Source of the DNA: Roseobacter sinensis
GTDB lineage: Bacteria; Pseudomonadota; Alphaproteobacteria; Rhodobacterales; Rhodobacteraceae
Direction of reading: 5' to 3'
Assembly (NCBI RefSeq): GCF_025755255.1
Contig: NZ_JALIEB010000002.1
Span: 225,282 to 289,281, forward strand
DNA length: 64,000 nt
Part shown: positions 39,853-48,723 of the stretch, piece after piece
How the letters are laid out: each line of letters opens with the position of its first letter
How positions within the stretch are numbered: position 1 is the first letter of the stretch
Translations under genes and position numbers: made by a program
Notes under the pieces: model-generated
The model's input: only the letters and a program-made list of their open reading frames with translations
What the model was told of the DNA's origin: nothing
Databases searched by the model: none

Positions 39853-40419
39853 TTATCCGACCTCTTTCATTGCATTCTGGAGGGAATTCAGCTTCGCGCG
39901 GATCGAGGTGTCGACCATGCGCGAACCAACTTTGACGATCAGACCGCCGATGAGGCTTTCGTCGACGGTTGCATCGAGTGTCACGGTTTTGCCGGTGGAA
40001 GCTTTCAGCGTCTTGGCGAGTTTCTCGGCCTGCGCTTTCGTCAGTTCCTTGGCCGAGATGACCTCGGCGGTGACTTCACCCTTCTCGGCGGCAATGATGT
40101 CGCGCAGGGTGGCCACAAGTTGCGGCAGAACGAAGAGACGGCGTTTCTGTGCCATCAGGGCGAGCGTGTTGGCCATCGTGTCCGAGAGGCTCATCTTTGC
40201 GGCGATGGCGCTGATCGCCGCACCTTGTTCTTCACGCGAGTAAATGGGGGAATGGATCAGCGCCCGGAAATCTGCACTCTCGCTCAGCGCTGTCTTTAGG
40301 GCATCGAGGTCGGTTTCGAGAGTGTCCACGGCGTTGCCATCCTTGGCGATCTCGTAGACCGCGGTGGCGTAGCGCGCGGCAATACTCGTGGAAATCGAAG
40401 CTGGTTCTGACACGTCCAC
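39853..40419 (-). CDS. atpH: ATP synthase F1 subunit delta
   Basis: Delta links F1 to the peripheral stalk. The 188-residue protein has the N-terminal six-helix domain ([18 protein letters not shown]) and the C-terminal [20 protein letters not shown], the most conserved part of the family. It heads the atpHAGDC operon; F0 genes are not in the window, as usual in alphaproteobacteria. Confidence 0.97.
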   Translation of the reverse strand: MDVSEPASISTSIAARYATAVYEIAKDGNAVDTLETDLDALKTALSESADFRALIHSPIYSREEQGAAISAIAAKMSLSDTMANTLALMAQKRRLFVLPQLVATLRDIIAAEKGEVTAEVISAKELTKAQAEKLAKTLKASTGKTVTLDATVDESLIGGLIVKVGSRMVDTSIRAKLNSLQNAMKEVG

Positions 40420-40726
40420 CCTTCCGATGTTCTTGCCCCGGATACGCGAAAAAATCGCGTCACCGAGGGTGTTGGCGCGACTTGAATTTACTCAAGACGT
40501 CAAAATCAGCGGTGATGTAGCAGAGAGACCCCCACCCCGCAACATGAGATACTGTAGAGCGTTCAAACCTCTTTTCCCCTATTTTCAGACGCTTGGCGCA
40601 AGTGCGACCGTTTGGCGTCTCAGAAACTTTGCGCAACGGCGCGATTATTAAGGAATTTGGCGATTCCCGCGCCGGGTTTTTGTGCACCTCGGCGCAAATC
40701 GAGGGTCCGCCCCCATGGTTCAACGG
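40420..40726. other. 307-bp region upstream of the atp operon
   Basis: It should contain the atp promoter (minus strand) and the 3' end of the methyltransferase transcript. A 6-bp hairpin with a 5-nt loop (ACGCGA 40444-40449, TCGCGT 40455-40460) lies about 25-40 bases before atpH and would be in the leader. Sequence around 40560-40660 is AT-richer. I could not single out one convincing -35/-10 pair, and no gene was seen. Confidence 0.5.
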
Positions 40727-41461
40727 CTAAACCGGCTTGGCCGTGGGTTCGAGCACCGCGCTGGGGCGCAGCGCGCGTGCGGGCTCGACCTTGCCTTTGG
40801 GCGGGTAGACCAGCTTGGTTGCCTCGACCATAAAGGCTCCGCCTGCCATCATCGTGGGCACCCGGCGTCCGAATTTTTCGAAAGCGGGGCCGGCTTTCAT
40901 CCAGATCCGCTTGGTCGAGGGCACCTGGTAGAGCGCACCAAGATGGCGTTCGGGCAGGAACTGGTGCTTGCGCAGCTGCGTCTCAAGCTGCCCCGACGAG
41001 TAGGGCCGCCCGAAGCCGAAGGGCGTGCGGTCGCGCCGCGCCCAGAGACCTGCACGGTTCGGAACAATGAAAAGGGCCCGTCCTCCGGGACCCAGCACGC
41101 GCCAGCACTCTTCCAGCAGATCGGACGCGCGCTCGGAGGTTTCCAACCCATGCAGCATCACCAGCTTGTCCACATGGCCGGTTTCCAGCGGCCAGCAGGT
41201 CTCTTCGGTCAGCACCGAAACATTCGGCATGTTTGCAGGCCAAGGCATCACCCCCTGCGGCCCGGGCATGAGCGCGATGACCCGGCGCGCCTCTTTCAGG
41301 TAGGGCCGCAGCAGCGGCGCGGCAAAGCCGTAGCCCACCACCGTCTGCCCTTTCGCCTCGGGCCAAAGCTCGAGGATGCGACCACGCAGGCTCGCCTGCG
41401 CCGCGCGTCCAAGCTGCGAGCGGTAATAGAAGTTGCGCAGATCCTGCACGTCCAGATGCAT
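40727..41461 (-). CDS. Class I SAM-dependent methyltransferase
   Basis: A 244-residue methyltransferase. [15 protein letters not shown] is a modified SAM-binding motif [12 protein letters not shown] the motif near the catalytic region, and [20 protein letters not shown] the conserved post-motif. It has the UbiE/type 11-like fold. Substrate is unknown. It is divergent from gloB with a 62-bp spacer; the arrangement methyltransferase-gloB is common in this family. Confidence 0.88.
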   Translation of the reverse strand: MHLDVQDLRNFYYRSQLGRAAQASLRGRILELWPEAKGQTVVGYGFAAPLLRPYLKEARRVIALMPGPQGVMPWPANMPNVSVLTEETCWPLETGHVDKLVMLHGLETSERASDLLEECWRVLGPGGRALFIVPNRAGLWARRDRTPFGFGRPYSSGQLETQLRKHQFLPERHLGALYQVPSTKRIWMKAGPAFEKFGRRVPTMMAGGAFMVEATKLVYPPKGKVEPARALRPSAVLEPTAKPV

Positions 41462-41523
41462 TGCGGCCCGTCTCGTCTTGCGTCACTCTGAATGCAGTCT
41501 CGCAAACCTCTCGGAGAATGACC

Positions 41524-42291
41524 ATGGCCCTTGAACTCGTCACCATCCCGTGCCTGTCGGACAATTACGCCTTCCTGCTGCATGATGACGAAAGCGGGGC
41601 CACGGCGCTGGTCGATATCCCGGAAGCGGCGCCGATCCTTGCGGTTGCGGACGCCCGCGACTGGGCGATCACCGAAGTCTGGATCACGCACCATCATGCA
41701 GATCACGTGCAGGGGTTGCCCGAGGTTCTAACGGCCCACGGCGCGGTGGTCCGCGGTGGCGCGGCGGATGCGCATCGGCTGCCGCCGCTGGACCATGCCC
41801 ATGCGGGAGAAGAGACGTTCGAGTTCGCCGGGCACACGGTCCGTGTGATCGACGTGCCTGGTCATACGACTGGCCATATCGCCTATCACGTGGCCGCCGC
41901 GGGGGTTGTGTTCACGGCCGACAGCCTCATGGCGCTGGGGTGCGGACGGCTCTTCGAGGGTACGGCAGAGCAGATGTGGGCCTCGCTTCAACGCTTGATG
42001 GCTCTGCCGTCCGAGACAACCGTGTGCTCGGGCCATGAATACACCGCGTCCAATGCTAAGTTCGCCTTAACCATTGACCCCGATAATTCCGACCTTATAT
42101 CGCGAAGCATGGCCATCGATGCCGCCCGAGCGGCAGGCGAGGCCACCGTTCCATCCACCTTGGCGCTCGAAATGGCCACAAATCCGTTTCTGCGCGCCTC
42201 CGACCCGAATATCCGCGCGCGGCTGGGCATGACAGACGCCAGCGATGTTCAGGTCTTTGCAGAAATCCGCGCCCGCAAGGACGCCTTCTAA
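41524..42291 (+). CDS. gloB: Hydroxyacylglutathione hydrolase (glyoxalase II)
   Basis: GloB hydrolyses S-lactoylglutathione to lactate and glutathione, completing methylglyoxal detoxification. The 255-residue protein has the dinuclear metal motif THHHADHVQG, VPGHTTGHIAY, FTADSLMALGCGRLFEGT and the C-terminal NPFLRASDPNIRARLG. ATG 41524 is used because GGAG lies 8 bases before it; ATG 41518 is too close to that site. Confidence 0.96.
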   Translation: MALELVTIPCLSDNYAFLLHDDESGATALVDIPEAAPILAVADARDWAITEVWITHHHADHVQGLPEVLTAHGAVVRGGAADAHRLPPLDHAHAGEETFEFAGHTVRVIDVPGHTTGHIAYHVAAAGVVFTADSLMALGCGRLFEGTAEQMWASLQRLMALPSETTVCSGHEYTASNAKFALTIDPDNSDLISRSMAIDAARAAGEATVPSTLALEMATNPFLRASDPNIRARLGMTDASDVQVFAEIRARKDAF

Positions 42292-42466
42292 CGCCGAAAT
42301 CGCAGTCTTTCATGTCGGCTTCACACAATTTGTGACCGCAAAAGTGCAGAAAAAACTTGAAGCGGGCCCGCGATCAACCAAACTCTAATACTATGAGGCC
42401 ATGGTCGGCTTACGGATCGGCATCAATCAGATCCCAAACCGACCCCGATCAGAAGGAGCACTCCTC

Positions 42467-44788
42467 GTGCCTTCATTTTCGACCACCTTGGAACAGGCAA
42501 TCCATTCCGCGCTGGCGCTGGCGAATGCCCGCCGCCACGAATTCGCAACGTTGGAGCATCTGCTGCTGGCGCTGATCGACGAGCCGGATGCGACACGGGT
42601 TATGAAGGCCTGTAGCGTCGACATCGACGATCTGCGGGCCACGCTGGTGGAGTTCGTCGATGAGGACCTCAGCAACCTCGTGACCGACGTGGACGGCTCC
42701 GAAGCGGTGCCCACGGCGGCCTTCCAACGGGTCATTCAGCGGGCTGCGATCCACGTGCAATCTTCCGGCCGTACGGAGGTCACAGGCGCGAACGTCCTGG
42801 TGGCGATCTTCGCCGAACGCGAGAGCAACGCGGCCTACTTCCTGCAAGAACAGGACATGACGCGCTATGACGCGGTGAATTTCATTGCCCACGGGGTCGC
42901 AAAGGACCCTGCCTATGGTGAACAGCGCCCCGTGTCAGGCGCGCCGGAGCACGAAGAGGAAGCGCAGGGCGTGACCGAAGGTGAAAAGAAAGAGAGTGCG
43001 CTCGAGAAATACTGCGTGGATCTCAACGCCAAGTCGCGCGAAGGCGGGATCGACCCGCTGATCGGACGCGATGCCGAGGTCGAGCGCTGCATCCAGGTGC
43101 TCTGCCGCCGGCGCAAGAACAACCCGCTGCTGGTGGGTGACCCCGGCGTGGGCAAAACCGCGATTGCCGAGGGTCTGGCCCGCAAAATCGTGGCCGGAGA
43201 GACTCCGGAAGTTCTGGAAAACACCACGATCTACTCGCTCGACATGGGCGCCTTGCTCGCGGGCACGCGCTACCGCGGTGACTTTGAGGAGCGCTTGAAA
43301 GCCGTCGTGGCGGAGCTGGAACAGCACGAGGACGCGGTTCTGTTCATCGATGAGATTCACACCGTGATCGGCGCCGGTGCCACGTCGGGTGGTGCGATGG
43401 ATGCGTCGAACCTGCTGAAACCCGCTCTTGCTGGCGGCAAGCTGCGCACCATGGGCTCCACCACCTACAAGGAATTCCGCCAGCACTTCGAGAAAGACCG
43501 CGCGTTGAGCCGCCGGTTCCAGAAGATCGACGTGAACGAGCCGTCGGTCGAGGATGCCGTGAAGATCCTGCGCGGTTTGAAACCCTACTTCGAGGATCAT
43601 CACTCGGTGAAATATACCGCTGATGCGATCAAGGCATCGGTCGAACTGGCCTCGCGCTACATCAACGACCGCAAGCTGCCGGACAGCGCCATCGACGTGA
43701 TCGACGAGGCGGGCGCGGCACAGCATCTCGTCGTGGCCGCGAAGCGCCGCAAGACCATCGGCACCAAGGAGATCGAGAATGTGGTGGCCAAGATCGCGCG
43801 TATTCCGCCAAAGAACGTCTCCAAGGACGATGCCGAAGTGCTGAAGGACCTCGAAGGCTCGCTGAAACGCGTTGTCTTCGGCCAGGACAACGCCATCGAG
43901 GCATTGTCCTCCGCGATCAAGCTGGCCCGGGCCGGTCTGCGCGAGCCGGAGAAACCGATTGGCAACTATCTCTTTGCCGGACCCACCGGGGTGGGCAAGA
44001 CGGAAGTGGCAAAGCAACTGGCGGATACGCTGGGTGTGGAGCTTCTGCGCTTTGATATGTCTGAATACATGGAGAAGCACGCAGTCAGCCGTCTGATCGG
44101 CGCACCTCCGGGTTACGTCGGCTTCGACCAGGGCGGCATGCTCACCGATGGCGTGGATCAGCACCCGCACTGCGTGCTGCTGCTCGACGAGATCGAGAAG
44201 GCGCACCCGGACGTCTACAACATCCTGTTGCAGGTGATGGACCACGGCAAGCTGACCGACCACAACGGGCGCACTGTCGATTTCCGCAACGTCGTTCTGA
44301 TCATGACTTCAAACGCCGGCGCCGCGGAGCAGGCGAAAGAGGCCATAGGCTTCGGTCGTGACCGCCGGGAAGGCGAGGATACGGCGGCCATCGAGCGGAC
44401 CTTCACACCGGAGTTCCGCAACCGTTTGGATGCGGTGATCAGCTTCGCGCCGCTGCCCAAAGAGGTCATCCTGCGTGTGGTCGAGAAGTTCGTGCTGCAG
44501 CTTGAGGCGCAGCTCATGGACCGTAACGTGACCATCGAGTTGACCAAACCCGCCGCCGAGTGGCTGGCCGACAAGGGTTATGACAGCAAGATGGGAGCCC
44601 GCCCTCTGGGCCGCGTGATTCAGGAGCACATCAAGAAGCCGCTGGCGGAAGATCTGCTCTTCGGCAAGCTTGCCAAAGGTGGCATCGTGAAAGTGGGCGT
44701 GAAAGGCGGTGAGATCGATCTGAAGATCGAGGGCCCCGACAAACCCCGCCTTTCGGGCAACCGCCCACCGCTGCTCACGGCGGAGTAG
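42467..44788 (+). CDS. clpA: ATP-dependent Clp protease ATP-binding subunit ClpA
   Basis: ClpA unfolds substrates (including N-degron proteins delivered by ClpS) for ClpP. The 773-residue protein has the Clp_N double repeat (1-145), first AAA+ domain with GDPGVGKTAIAEGLARK and LFIDEIHTVIGAGA, second AAA+ with GPTGVGKTEVAK and LLLDEIEKAHPDV, and an IGF-type loop (EAIGFGR) for ClpP binding. GTG 42467 is preceded by AAGGAG and gives the normal N-terminus. No clpS is adjacent in the window. A strong terminator follows. Confidence 0.97.
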   Translation: MPSFSTTLEQAIHSALALANARRHEFATLEHLLLALIDEPDATRVMKACSVDIDDLRATLVEFVDEDLSNLVTDVDGSEAVPTAAFQRVIQRAAIHVQSSGRTEVTGANVLVAIFAERESNAAYFLQEQDMTRYDAVNFIAHGVAKDPAYGEQRPVSGAPEHEEEAQGVTEGEKKESALEKYCVDLNAKSREGGIDPLIGRDAEVERCIQVLCRRRKNNPLLVGDPGVGKTAIAEGLARKIVAGETPEVLENTTIYSLDMGALLAGTRYRGDFEERLKAVVAELEQHEDAVLFIDEIHTVIGAGATSGGAMDASNLLKPALAGGKLRTMGSTTYKEFRQHFEKDRALSRRFQKIDVNEPSVEDAVKILRGLKPYFEDHHSVKYTADAIKASVELASRYINDRKLPDSAIDVIDEAGAAQHLVVAAKRRKTIGTKEIENVVAKIARIPPKNVSKDDAEVLKDLEGSLKRVVFGQDNAIEALSSAIKLARAGLREPEKPIGNYLFAGPTGVGKTEVAKQLADTLGVELLRFDMSEYMEKHAVSRLIGAPPGYVGFDQGGMLTDGVDQHPHCVLLLDEIEKAHPDVYNILLQVMDHGKLTDHNGRTVDFRNVVLIMTSNAGAAEQAKEAIGFGRDRREGEDTAAIERTFTPEFRNRLDAVISFAPLPKEVILRVVEKFVLQLEAQLMDRNVTIELTKPAAEWLADKGYDSKMGARPLGRVIQEHIKKPLAEDLLFGKLAKGGIVKVGVKGGEIDLKIEGPDKPRLSGNRPPLLTAE

Positions 44789-44814
44789 CGGGCCTCAAAA
44801 TCCGACATCAATCG

Positions 44815-44854
44815 CCCCCGCGGACCGTCAGTCCGCGGGGGTTTTGTTTTTTTG
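44815..44854 (+). terminator. Strong intrinsic terminator after clpA
   Basis: CCCCCGCGGAC (44815-44825), a 5-nt loop, GTCCGCGGGGG (44831-44841), then TTTTGTTTTTTT. A perfect 11-bp GC-rich stem with a long U-tract. Confidence 0.95.
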
Positions 44855-44920
44855 CGGTCGACGACCTCTCCCGAACTGTTCCAGCCTTCCAGCTTGTCCA
44901 CTCCGGTCGCCGCCGGGGCC

Positions 44921-44970
44921 GCGCACACGCACGCCGATGTCCTCCTCGGAGGACATCGGCGTGCGTGCGC
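44921..44970 (-). repeat. Very long near-perfect hairpin downstream of the stator operon
   Basis: 44921-44945 and 44948-44970 are complementary over 23 bases, with a 2-base bulge in the first arm and almost no loop (CCTCC-TC-GGAGG centre). It lies 8 bp after the stop of the OmpA-type gene, on the far side of the clpA terminator. Without a U-tract it may block transcription or protect mRNA ends. Confidence 0.7.
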
Positions 44971-44977
44971 CCTGCCC

Positions 44978-46864
44978 CTACCGTTCGGTGAACTTCAACT
45001 CGATGCGCCGGTTCTGCGCGCGCGCCGCTTCGCTGTCGCCCAGGGCCACGGGCTGGTACTGGCCAAACCCGTTCGCGGCTAGGCGATCCGGCGGAAGACC
45101 CAATGCATCGACCATGTACTTCACGACCGACAACGCCCGGCCCTGGCTCAGCTCCCAGTTGTCGGCATAGCGACCGCTGCCCGAGAGGGGCACGTTGTCG
45201 GTATGTCCATCGACACGCAGCACCCAGTTGATCTCTGGCGGAATGTCATCGGCCACGCTTGAGATGATCTCGGCCACCTTCGTCACCTCAGCCTGCCCCT
45301 CGGGCGAGAGCTCCGCGCTCGCCGGAGCAAACAGAACCTCAGAAGAGAACACAAACCGGTCGCCTTCTATCCGCACCCCTTCCTGACGCCCGAGCACATC
45401 GCGCAGGCGCCCGAAGAACTCCGAGCGATACTGCTCCAGATCCTTGGTTTGCGCCGCCAGCTGCGCCGCTTCCTCCTCAAGACGCTTGCGCTCCGCCTCC
45501 TCCAAAGCCGCACGGCGGCGCTCTTCGGCAGCGAGCCGCGCGAGCGCAGTGTTGAGGTCGGACCCCAGAGATTGCAGGCGGATCTGCGAGGCGGCGTCCC
45601 GCTCCGTCGCATCATCCAGCAGCGCCTGCAGGTCACCGAGTTGCCCACGCAGCGCCGCCACCTGCTGGTTCAGCAACTCGGCCTGACGTTGCGCCTCGGC
45701 ACTGATGTCCTCTTCTTCCGCAAGCGCCTGCCGCGCCTGCGCCAGGAGCGCCGCCTGCCGCTCGGCTTCGGTGCTGCTGTCCCCGGCAAGCGTTTCAGCG
45801 GCCAGCTTGGCCGCCAGCGCCTCGGCCAGCTGCGCGCGCAGAGCCTCCTGTTCGGTCGCAGAGCGCTCCGATGCCGCCGCCAACTCGGCCCGCAGCGCCT
45901 CTTCGGCCAGACGCAGCGCATCAGCTTCACCACTGGCCGCCTCAAGCGACTGAGCCAGATCACTGACCTGAAGAAGGGCTGCGGCCAACTCCGCGTCGAG
46001 ATCCTGCTCGGCGGCCCGGGCCGCGGCCAGAAGCGTCAGCGTTTCCTCGGCCTCGCGGCGCTGCGCCTCGAGCGCCAAGGTCATCGCCGTCAGCTCTGCA
46101 TCCGCATTCTCGAGACGAGCGCGCAACGCCTCGGCGGCAGCGGCCTCGGCCAGGCGCGCCGCTTCCTCATCGCTGAGGGCGGTGCGCGCGGCATCGAGAT
46201 CGGAGGCCAGCGCCTCTACCTGCCCCTGCGCCTCGGCGTTGCGTGCCCGCAGATCGGCCACCAGCGCGTCGAGTGCCTCGCGCCGGGCCGCGGCAAGCCG
46301 GGCCGCTTCCGCCTGAGCGTCGATCTCACCTCGGGCGGCTGCAAGGGCCAGGTTCAACGCCTCCTGCTCGCTCAGCAACTCCGCCTGGGCGGCCTCCAGC
46401 TGCGCCGCCTGATCCCGCGCCGTATCCCGTTCGGCGACCAGTGTCCCCACCCGATCGCGCGCGCTGTCCCGCTGCGCGATGAGCGCAGCCACCTGCGCCT
46501 CGAATTGCGTAATCTGCGAGGTGGCCGCCTCCAGCGCCGCCGCTTGTGTATCCCGGGTCGCGGTCAGCGTCGCAATGCGTTCCTCCGCATCGGAAAGCGT
46601 GGTCTGAAGCTCGCCCAACTGGCCTTGCAGCTCCGATGTCGTCTGCCGCTCCAACCCCAAAGCCTGCGCAAGGATCGCCACTTCACCGGCAAGCTGATCC
46701 AGCTCGGTCTCCTGGCCGGTGATCCGTTCGGTCAGCACAAACTGCACGATCATGAAAATCGTCAGCACAAACATCAAGACCAGCAAAAGGCCCGTCATCG
46801 CATCGACAAACCCGGGCCAGATCGAGGCCTGGAACCGGGTGCCGGTGCGTCGGGACAGCGCCAT
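44978..46864 (-). CDS. MotB/OmpA-like stator protein with a giant coiled coil
   Basis: A 628-residue inner-membrane protein. A short cytoplasmic N-terminus is followed by one TM (about 18-43, WPGFVDAMTGLLLVLMFVLT), with Asp21 where MotB/ExbD/TolR carry the proton-binding Asp. Then come some 430 residues of Ala/Glu/Leu-rich coiled coil (about 45-480) and a C-terminal OmpA peptidoglycan-binding domain (about 495-628, VDGHTDNVPLSGSG, NWELSQGRALSVV, NRRIELKFTER). It follows the MotA-like gene by 2 bp, so the pair should form a stator complex. The long coil would span the periplasm to the wall. Target and role are unknown. Confidence 0.88.
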   Translation of the reverse strand: MALSRRTGTRFQASIWPGFVDAMTGLLLVLMFVLTIFMIVQFVLTERITGQETELDQLAGEVAILAQALGLERQTTSELQGQLGELQTTLSDAEERIATLTATRDTQAAALEAATSQITQFEAQVAALIAQRDSARDRVGTLVAERDTARDQAAQLEAAQAELLSEQEALNLALAAARGEIDAQAEAARLAAARREALDALVADLRARNAEAQGQVEALASDLDAARTALSDEEAARLAEAAAAEALRARLENADAELTAMTLALEAQRREAEETLTLLAAARAAEQDLDAELAAALLQVSDLAQSLEAASGEADALRLAEEALRAELAAASERSATEQEALRAQLAEALAAKLAAETLAGDSSTEAERQAALLAQARQALAEEEDISAEAQRQAELLNQQVAALRGQLGDLQALLDDATERDAASQIRLQSLGSDLNTALARLAAEERRRAALEEAERKRLEEEAAQLAAQTKDLEQYRSEFFGRLRDVLGRQEGVRIEGDRFVFSSEVLFAPASAELSPEGQAEVTKVAEIISSVADDIPPEINWVLRVDGHTDNVPLSGSGRYADNWELSQGRALSVVKYMVDALGLPPDRLAANGFGQYQPVALGDSEAARAQNRRIELKFTER

Positions 46865-46866
46865 GC

Positions 46867-48051
46867 TCAGCCGTCCTCAGATGTCAGACGGGTGGTGGCA
46901 CGCGGCGGCGCGGTCCGGAGCGCCTCCGTCAGCCGGGAGAGATCCACACGCAGCTCAGCCATGCTTTCCTGCCGCCCGGCGGAAATCTCCTCGAGGATGC
47001 GCAACATCTGCACGTCGATCGAGCGCAGGCGCATGCGGCTTTCCGCGTCAATCCCGTCGCTGTGCCCCTGGTGTTCGAGAGCGGAGATCAGCCGCTCCTG
47101 CCCGGCGGCAACCCGCTCGAGCGCGGCACTGGCCGGGTCCATGCCGTCCATCTTCTGCGTCATCCGCTCGATGGACCCCGCAAGGGTGCTGAGGTTCTCG
47201 TTGATCTCGGACCTGCTCACATCTGAATTCTGGAACATCTCCTGCAGGCGTTCCATCTGTTCGACCATATGCTCGACCACAGCGGCCAGCGCGCCCTGAT
47301 CGCCTGCTGCCTCATCATCTGCGGTCAATCCCACACGCGTGATGGTGCTGAGCCATTCCTCAAGTTCGCGGTAGAAGCGGTTCTGGCCATGACCGGCAAA
47401 AAGCTCCAGCAGCCCCACGATCAGAGAGCCCGCAAGGCCAAGAAGCGAGGACGCAAAGGCGACACCCATGCCGCCGAGCTGCGCCTCAAGCCCGGTCATG
47501 AGCCGGTTGAAGACTTCAACCCCGCCTTCGCCGTCTTCCGGCACGAGGTTGCGGATGGTGTCGACCACCGCCGGCACGGTCGTGGCAAGCCCGTAGAAGG
47601 TGCCCAAAAGGCCAAGGAAAATCAGCGTGTTGACGATGTAGCGCGTGATCTCGCGCGCCTCATCGATGCGGGTCGCGACGGAGTCGAGGATCGAGCGCGT
47701 GGAGGTCGCGCTGACTTGCATCCGCGCGCCGCGCGACCGCAGTAGAGTGGCGAGTGGCGCCAGAAGGAGCGGTGCCTGCGTGGATCTGTCCAGCTGGTCC
47801 GAGGCAAAACGCTCGATCCAGCGCACCGAACCGATCAGTTGGAAGACCTGGTAGAAACAGGCCAGCACGCCGATGGCGAAGACGAAGAGAATGAACCCGT
47901 TCAGGTAGGGGTTCGCCTCGAAAATCGGAAGCACCCGCGGCAGCGCGAGAAAACTGCCGAAGCCCGACAGCGCCAGCACGATGAGCATCAGCGAAATCTG
48001 CCGCACCGGCTGAGAAAAGACCGGTCTTGCCTGTCGAACTGGCAATGCCAT
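46867..48051 (-). CDS. MotA/TolQ/ExbB-like proton channel protein
   Basis: A 394-residue protein with four predicted TMs (about 21-40, 52-75, 138-160, 194-217). TM3-TM4 have the MotA/TolQ/ExbB pattern (TLIFLGLLGTFYGLATTVPA and GLEAQLGGMGVAFASSLLGL), including the Thr/Gly-rich channel face. A cytoplasmic C-terminal tail of about 175 residues looks helical (MVEQMERLQEMFQNSDVSRS). ATG 48051 follows GGGGAG. It is the partner of the MotB-like protein. Zorya ZorA/ZorB are formally similar in parts, but no ZorC/D-type genes are present. Confidence 0.88.
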   Translation of the reverse strand: MALPVRQARPVFSQPVRQISLMLIVLALSGFGSFLALPRVLPIFEANPYLNGFILFVFAIGVLACFYQVFQLIGSVRWIERFASDQLDRSTQAPLLLAPLATLLRSRGARMQVSATSTRSILDSVATRIDEAREITRYIVNTLIFLGLLGTFYGLATTVPAVVDTIRNLVPEDGEGGVEVFNRLMTGLEAQLGGMGVAFASSLLGLAGSLIVGLLELFAGHGQNRFYRELEEWLSTITRVGLTADDEAAGDQGALAAVVEHMVEQMERLQEMFQNSDVSRSEINENLSTLAGSIERMTQKMDGMDPASAALERVAAGQERLISALEHQGHSDGIDAESRMRLRSIDVQMLRILEEISAGRQESMAELRVDLSRLTEALRTAPPRATTRLTSEDG

Positions 48052-48126
48052 GCGCACTGCTCCCCGCGCGTTATTCTTCTGCTTGGACGGCAGTTTAACC
48101 CGAAAACTGCACCTCGCGCCAAGGAT

Positions 48127-48657
48127 TTATGCGGTAAGGTGGCGGACCCGCTGGCTCAGCCACTCCAGATCGGGATCGTGCAGGCCGATCTCGGCGAGAT
48201 GCCGCGCGGTGTTGTAAAGGTATTCCGTATTCGGGCCCATCCCGCCCTTGGCCTTGGCGATGATCTGCGCTTGCTGTTCCAGCGGCAGGCCCCCGCAATA
48301 CTGCCGGTTGGCGCGGTTGATCACATAGGCCAGAGCCTGAACCCGCCGCCCGTCCACCAGATCGACATCCAGCATGCGCTCCAGATAGGCCGAGGAAATC
48401 AGCTCGCGTTCGCGCAGGTAGGCGAGCGTAGCCTCCTCGGTGCCCGGTTTCACCGCCAAAGCGACGCCTTCGCAGGCATGCCGGGGGTCTTCATCGAGCG
48501 CCAGCACGAGGCCCGGATCCTCTTCGGTCCCGCGGTGGTGGATCGACCACATGCAGAACGAGCGCGCATAGCCCGGCAGGGTCGCCACCACCTGCTCCGA
48601 GACCTCGAAGCCGGGCTTCCACAATAGGCTGCCGTAGCCGAACACCCACATGGTCAT
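48127..48657 (-). CDS. Gamma-glutamylcyclotransferase (ChaC-like)
   Basis: A 176-residue cytosolic protein with the family hallmark VFGYGSLLWKPGF (substrate-binding YGSL), the RSFCMWSIHHRGT segment, and a Glu-containing strand (RERELISSAYLE). ChaC-type enzymes cleave glutathione to 5-oxoproline and Cys-Gly. It is divergent from the DUF2125 gene with almost no spacer. The 75 bp to the MotA-like gene hold no clear terminator. Confidence 0.92.
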   Translation of the reverse strand: MTMWVFGYGSLLWKPGFEVSEQVVATLPGYARSFCMWSIHHRGTEEDPGLVLALDEDPRHACEGVALAVKPGTEEATLAYLRERELISSAYLERMLDVDLVDGRRVQALAYVINRANRQYCGGLPLEQQAQIIAKAKGGMGPNTEYLYNTARHLAEIGLHDPDLEWLSQRVRHLTA

Positions 48658-48723
48658 ATGACTGGTTCTCCTTGCCTCAGTTGCGTAAACCTCAATTCAG
48701 GGCAAAAGGCAAAGAGGTCGGCG

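Noticed and set aside
45449-47299. 616-codon plus-strand frame opposite the stator genes
   Set aside because: Low-complexity Leu/Arg/Gln translation caused by the coiled-coil codon pattern on the minus strand.
46867-48051. Zorya anti-phage system
   Set aside because: A MotA/MotB-like pair is present, but no ZorC, ZorD or ZorE-type gene is adjacent and the long coil is on the B subunit; I keep it as an unassigned stator instead.
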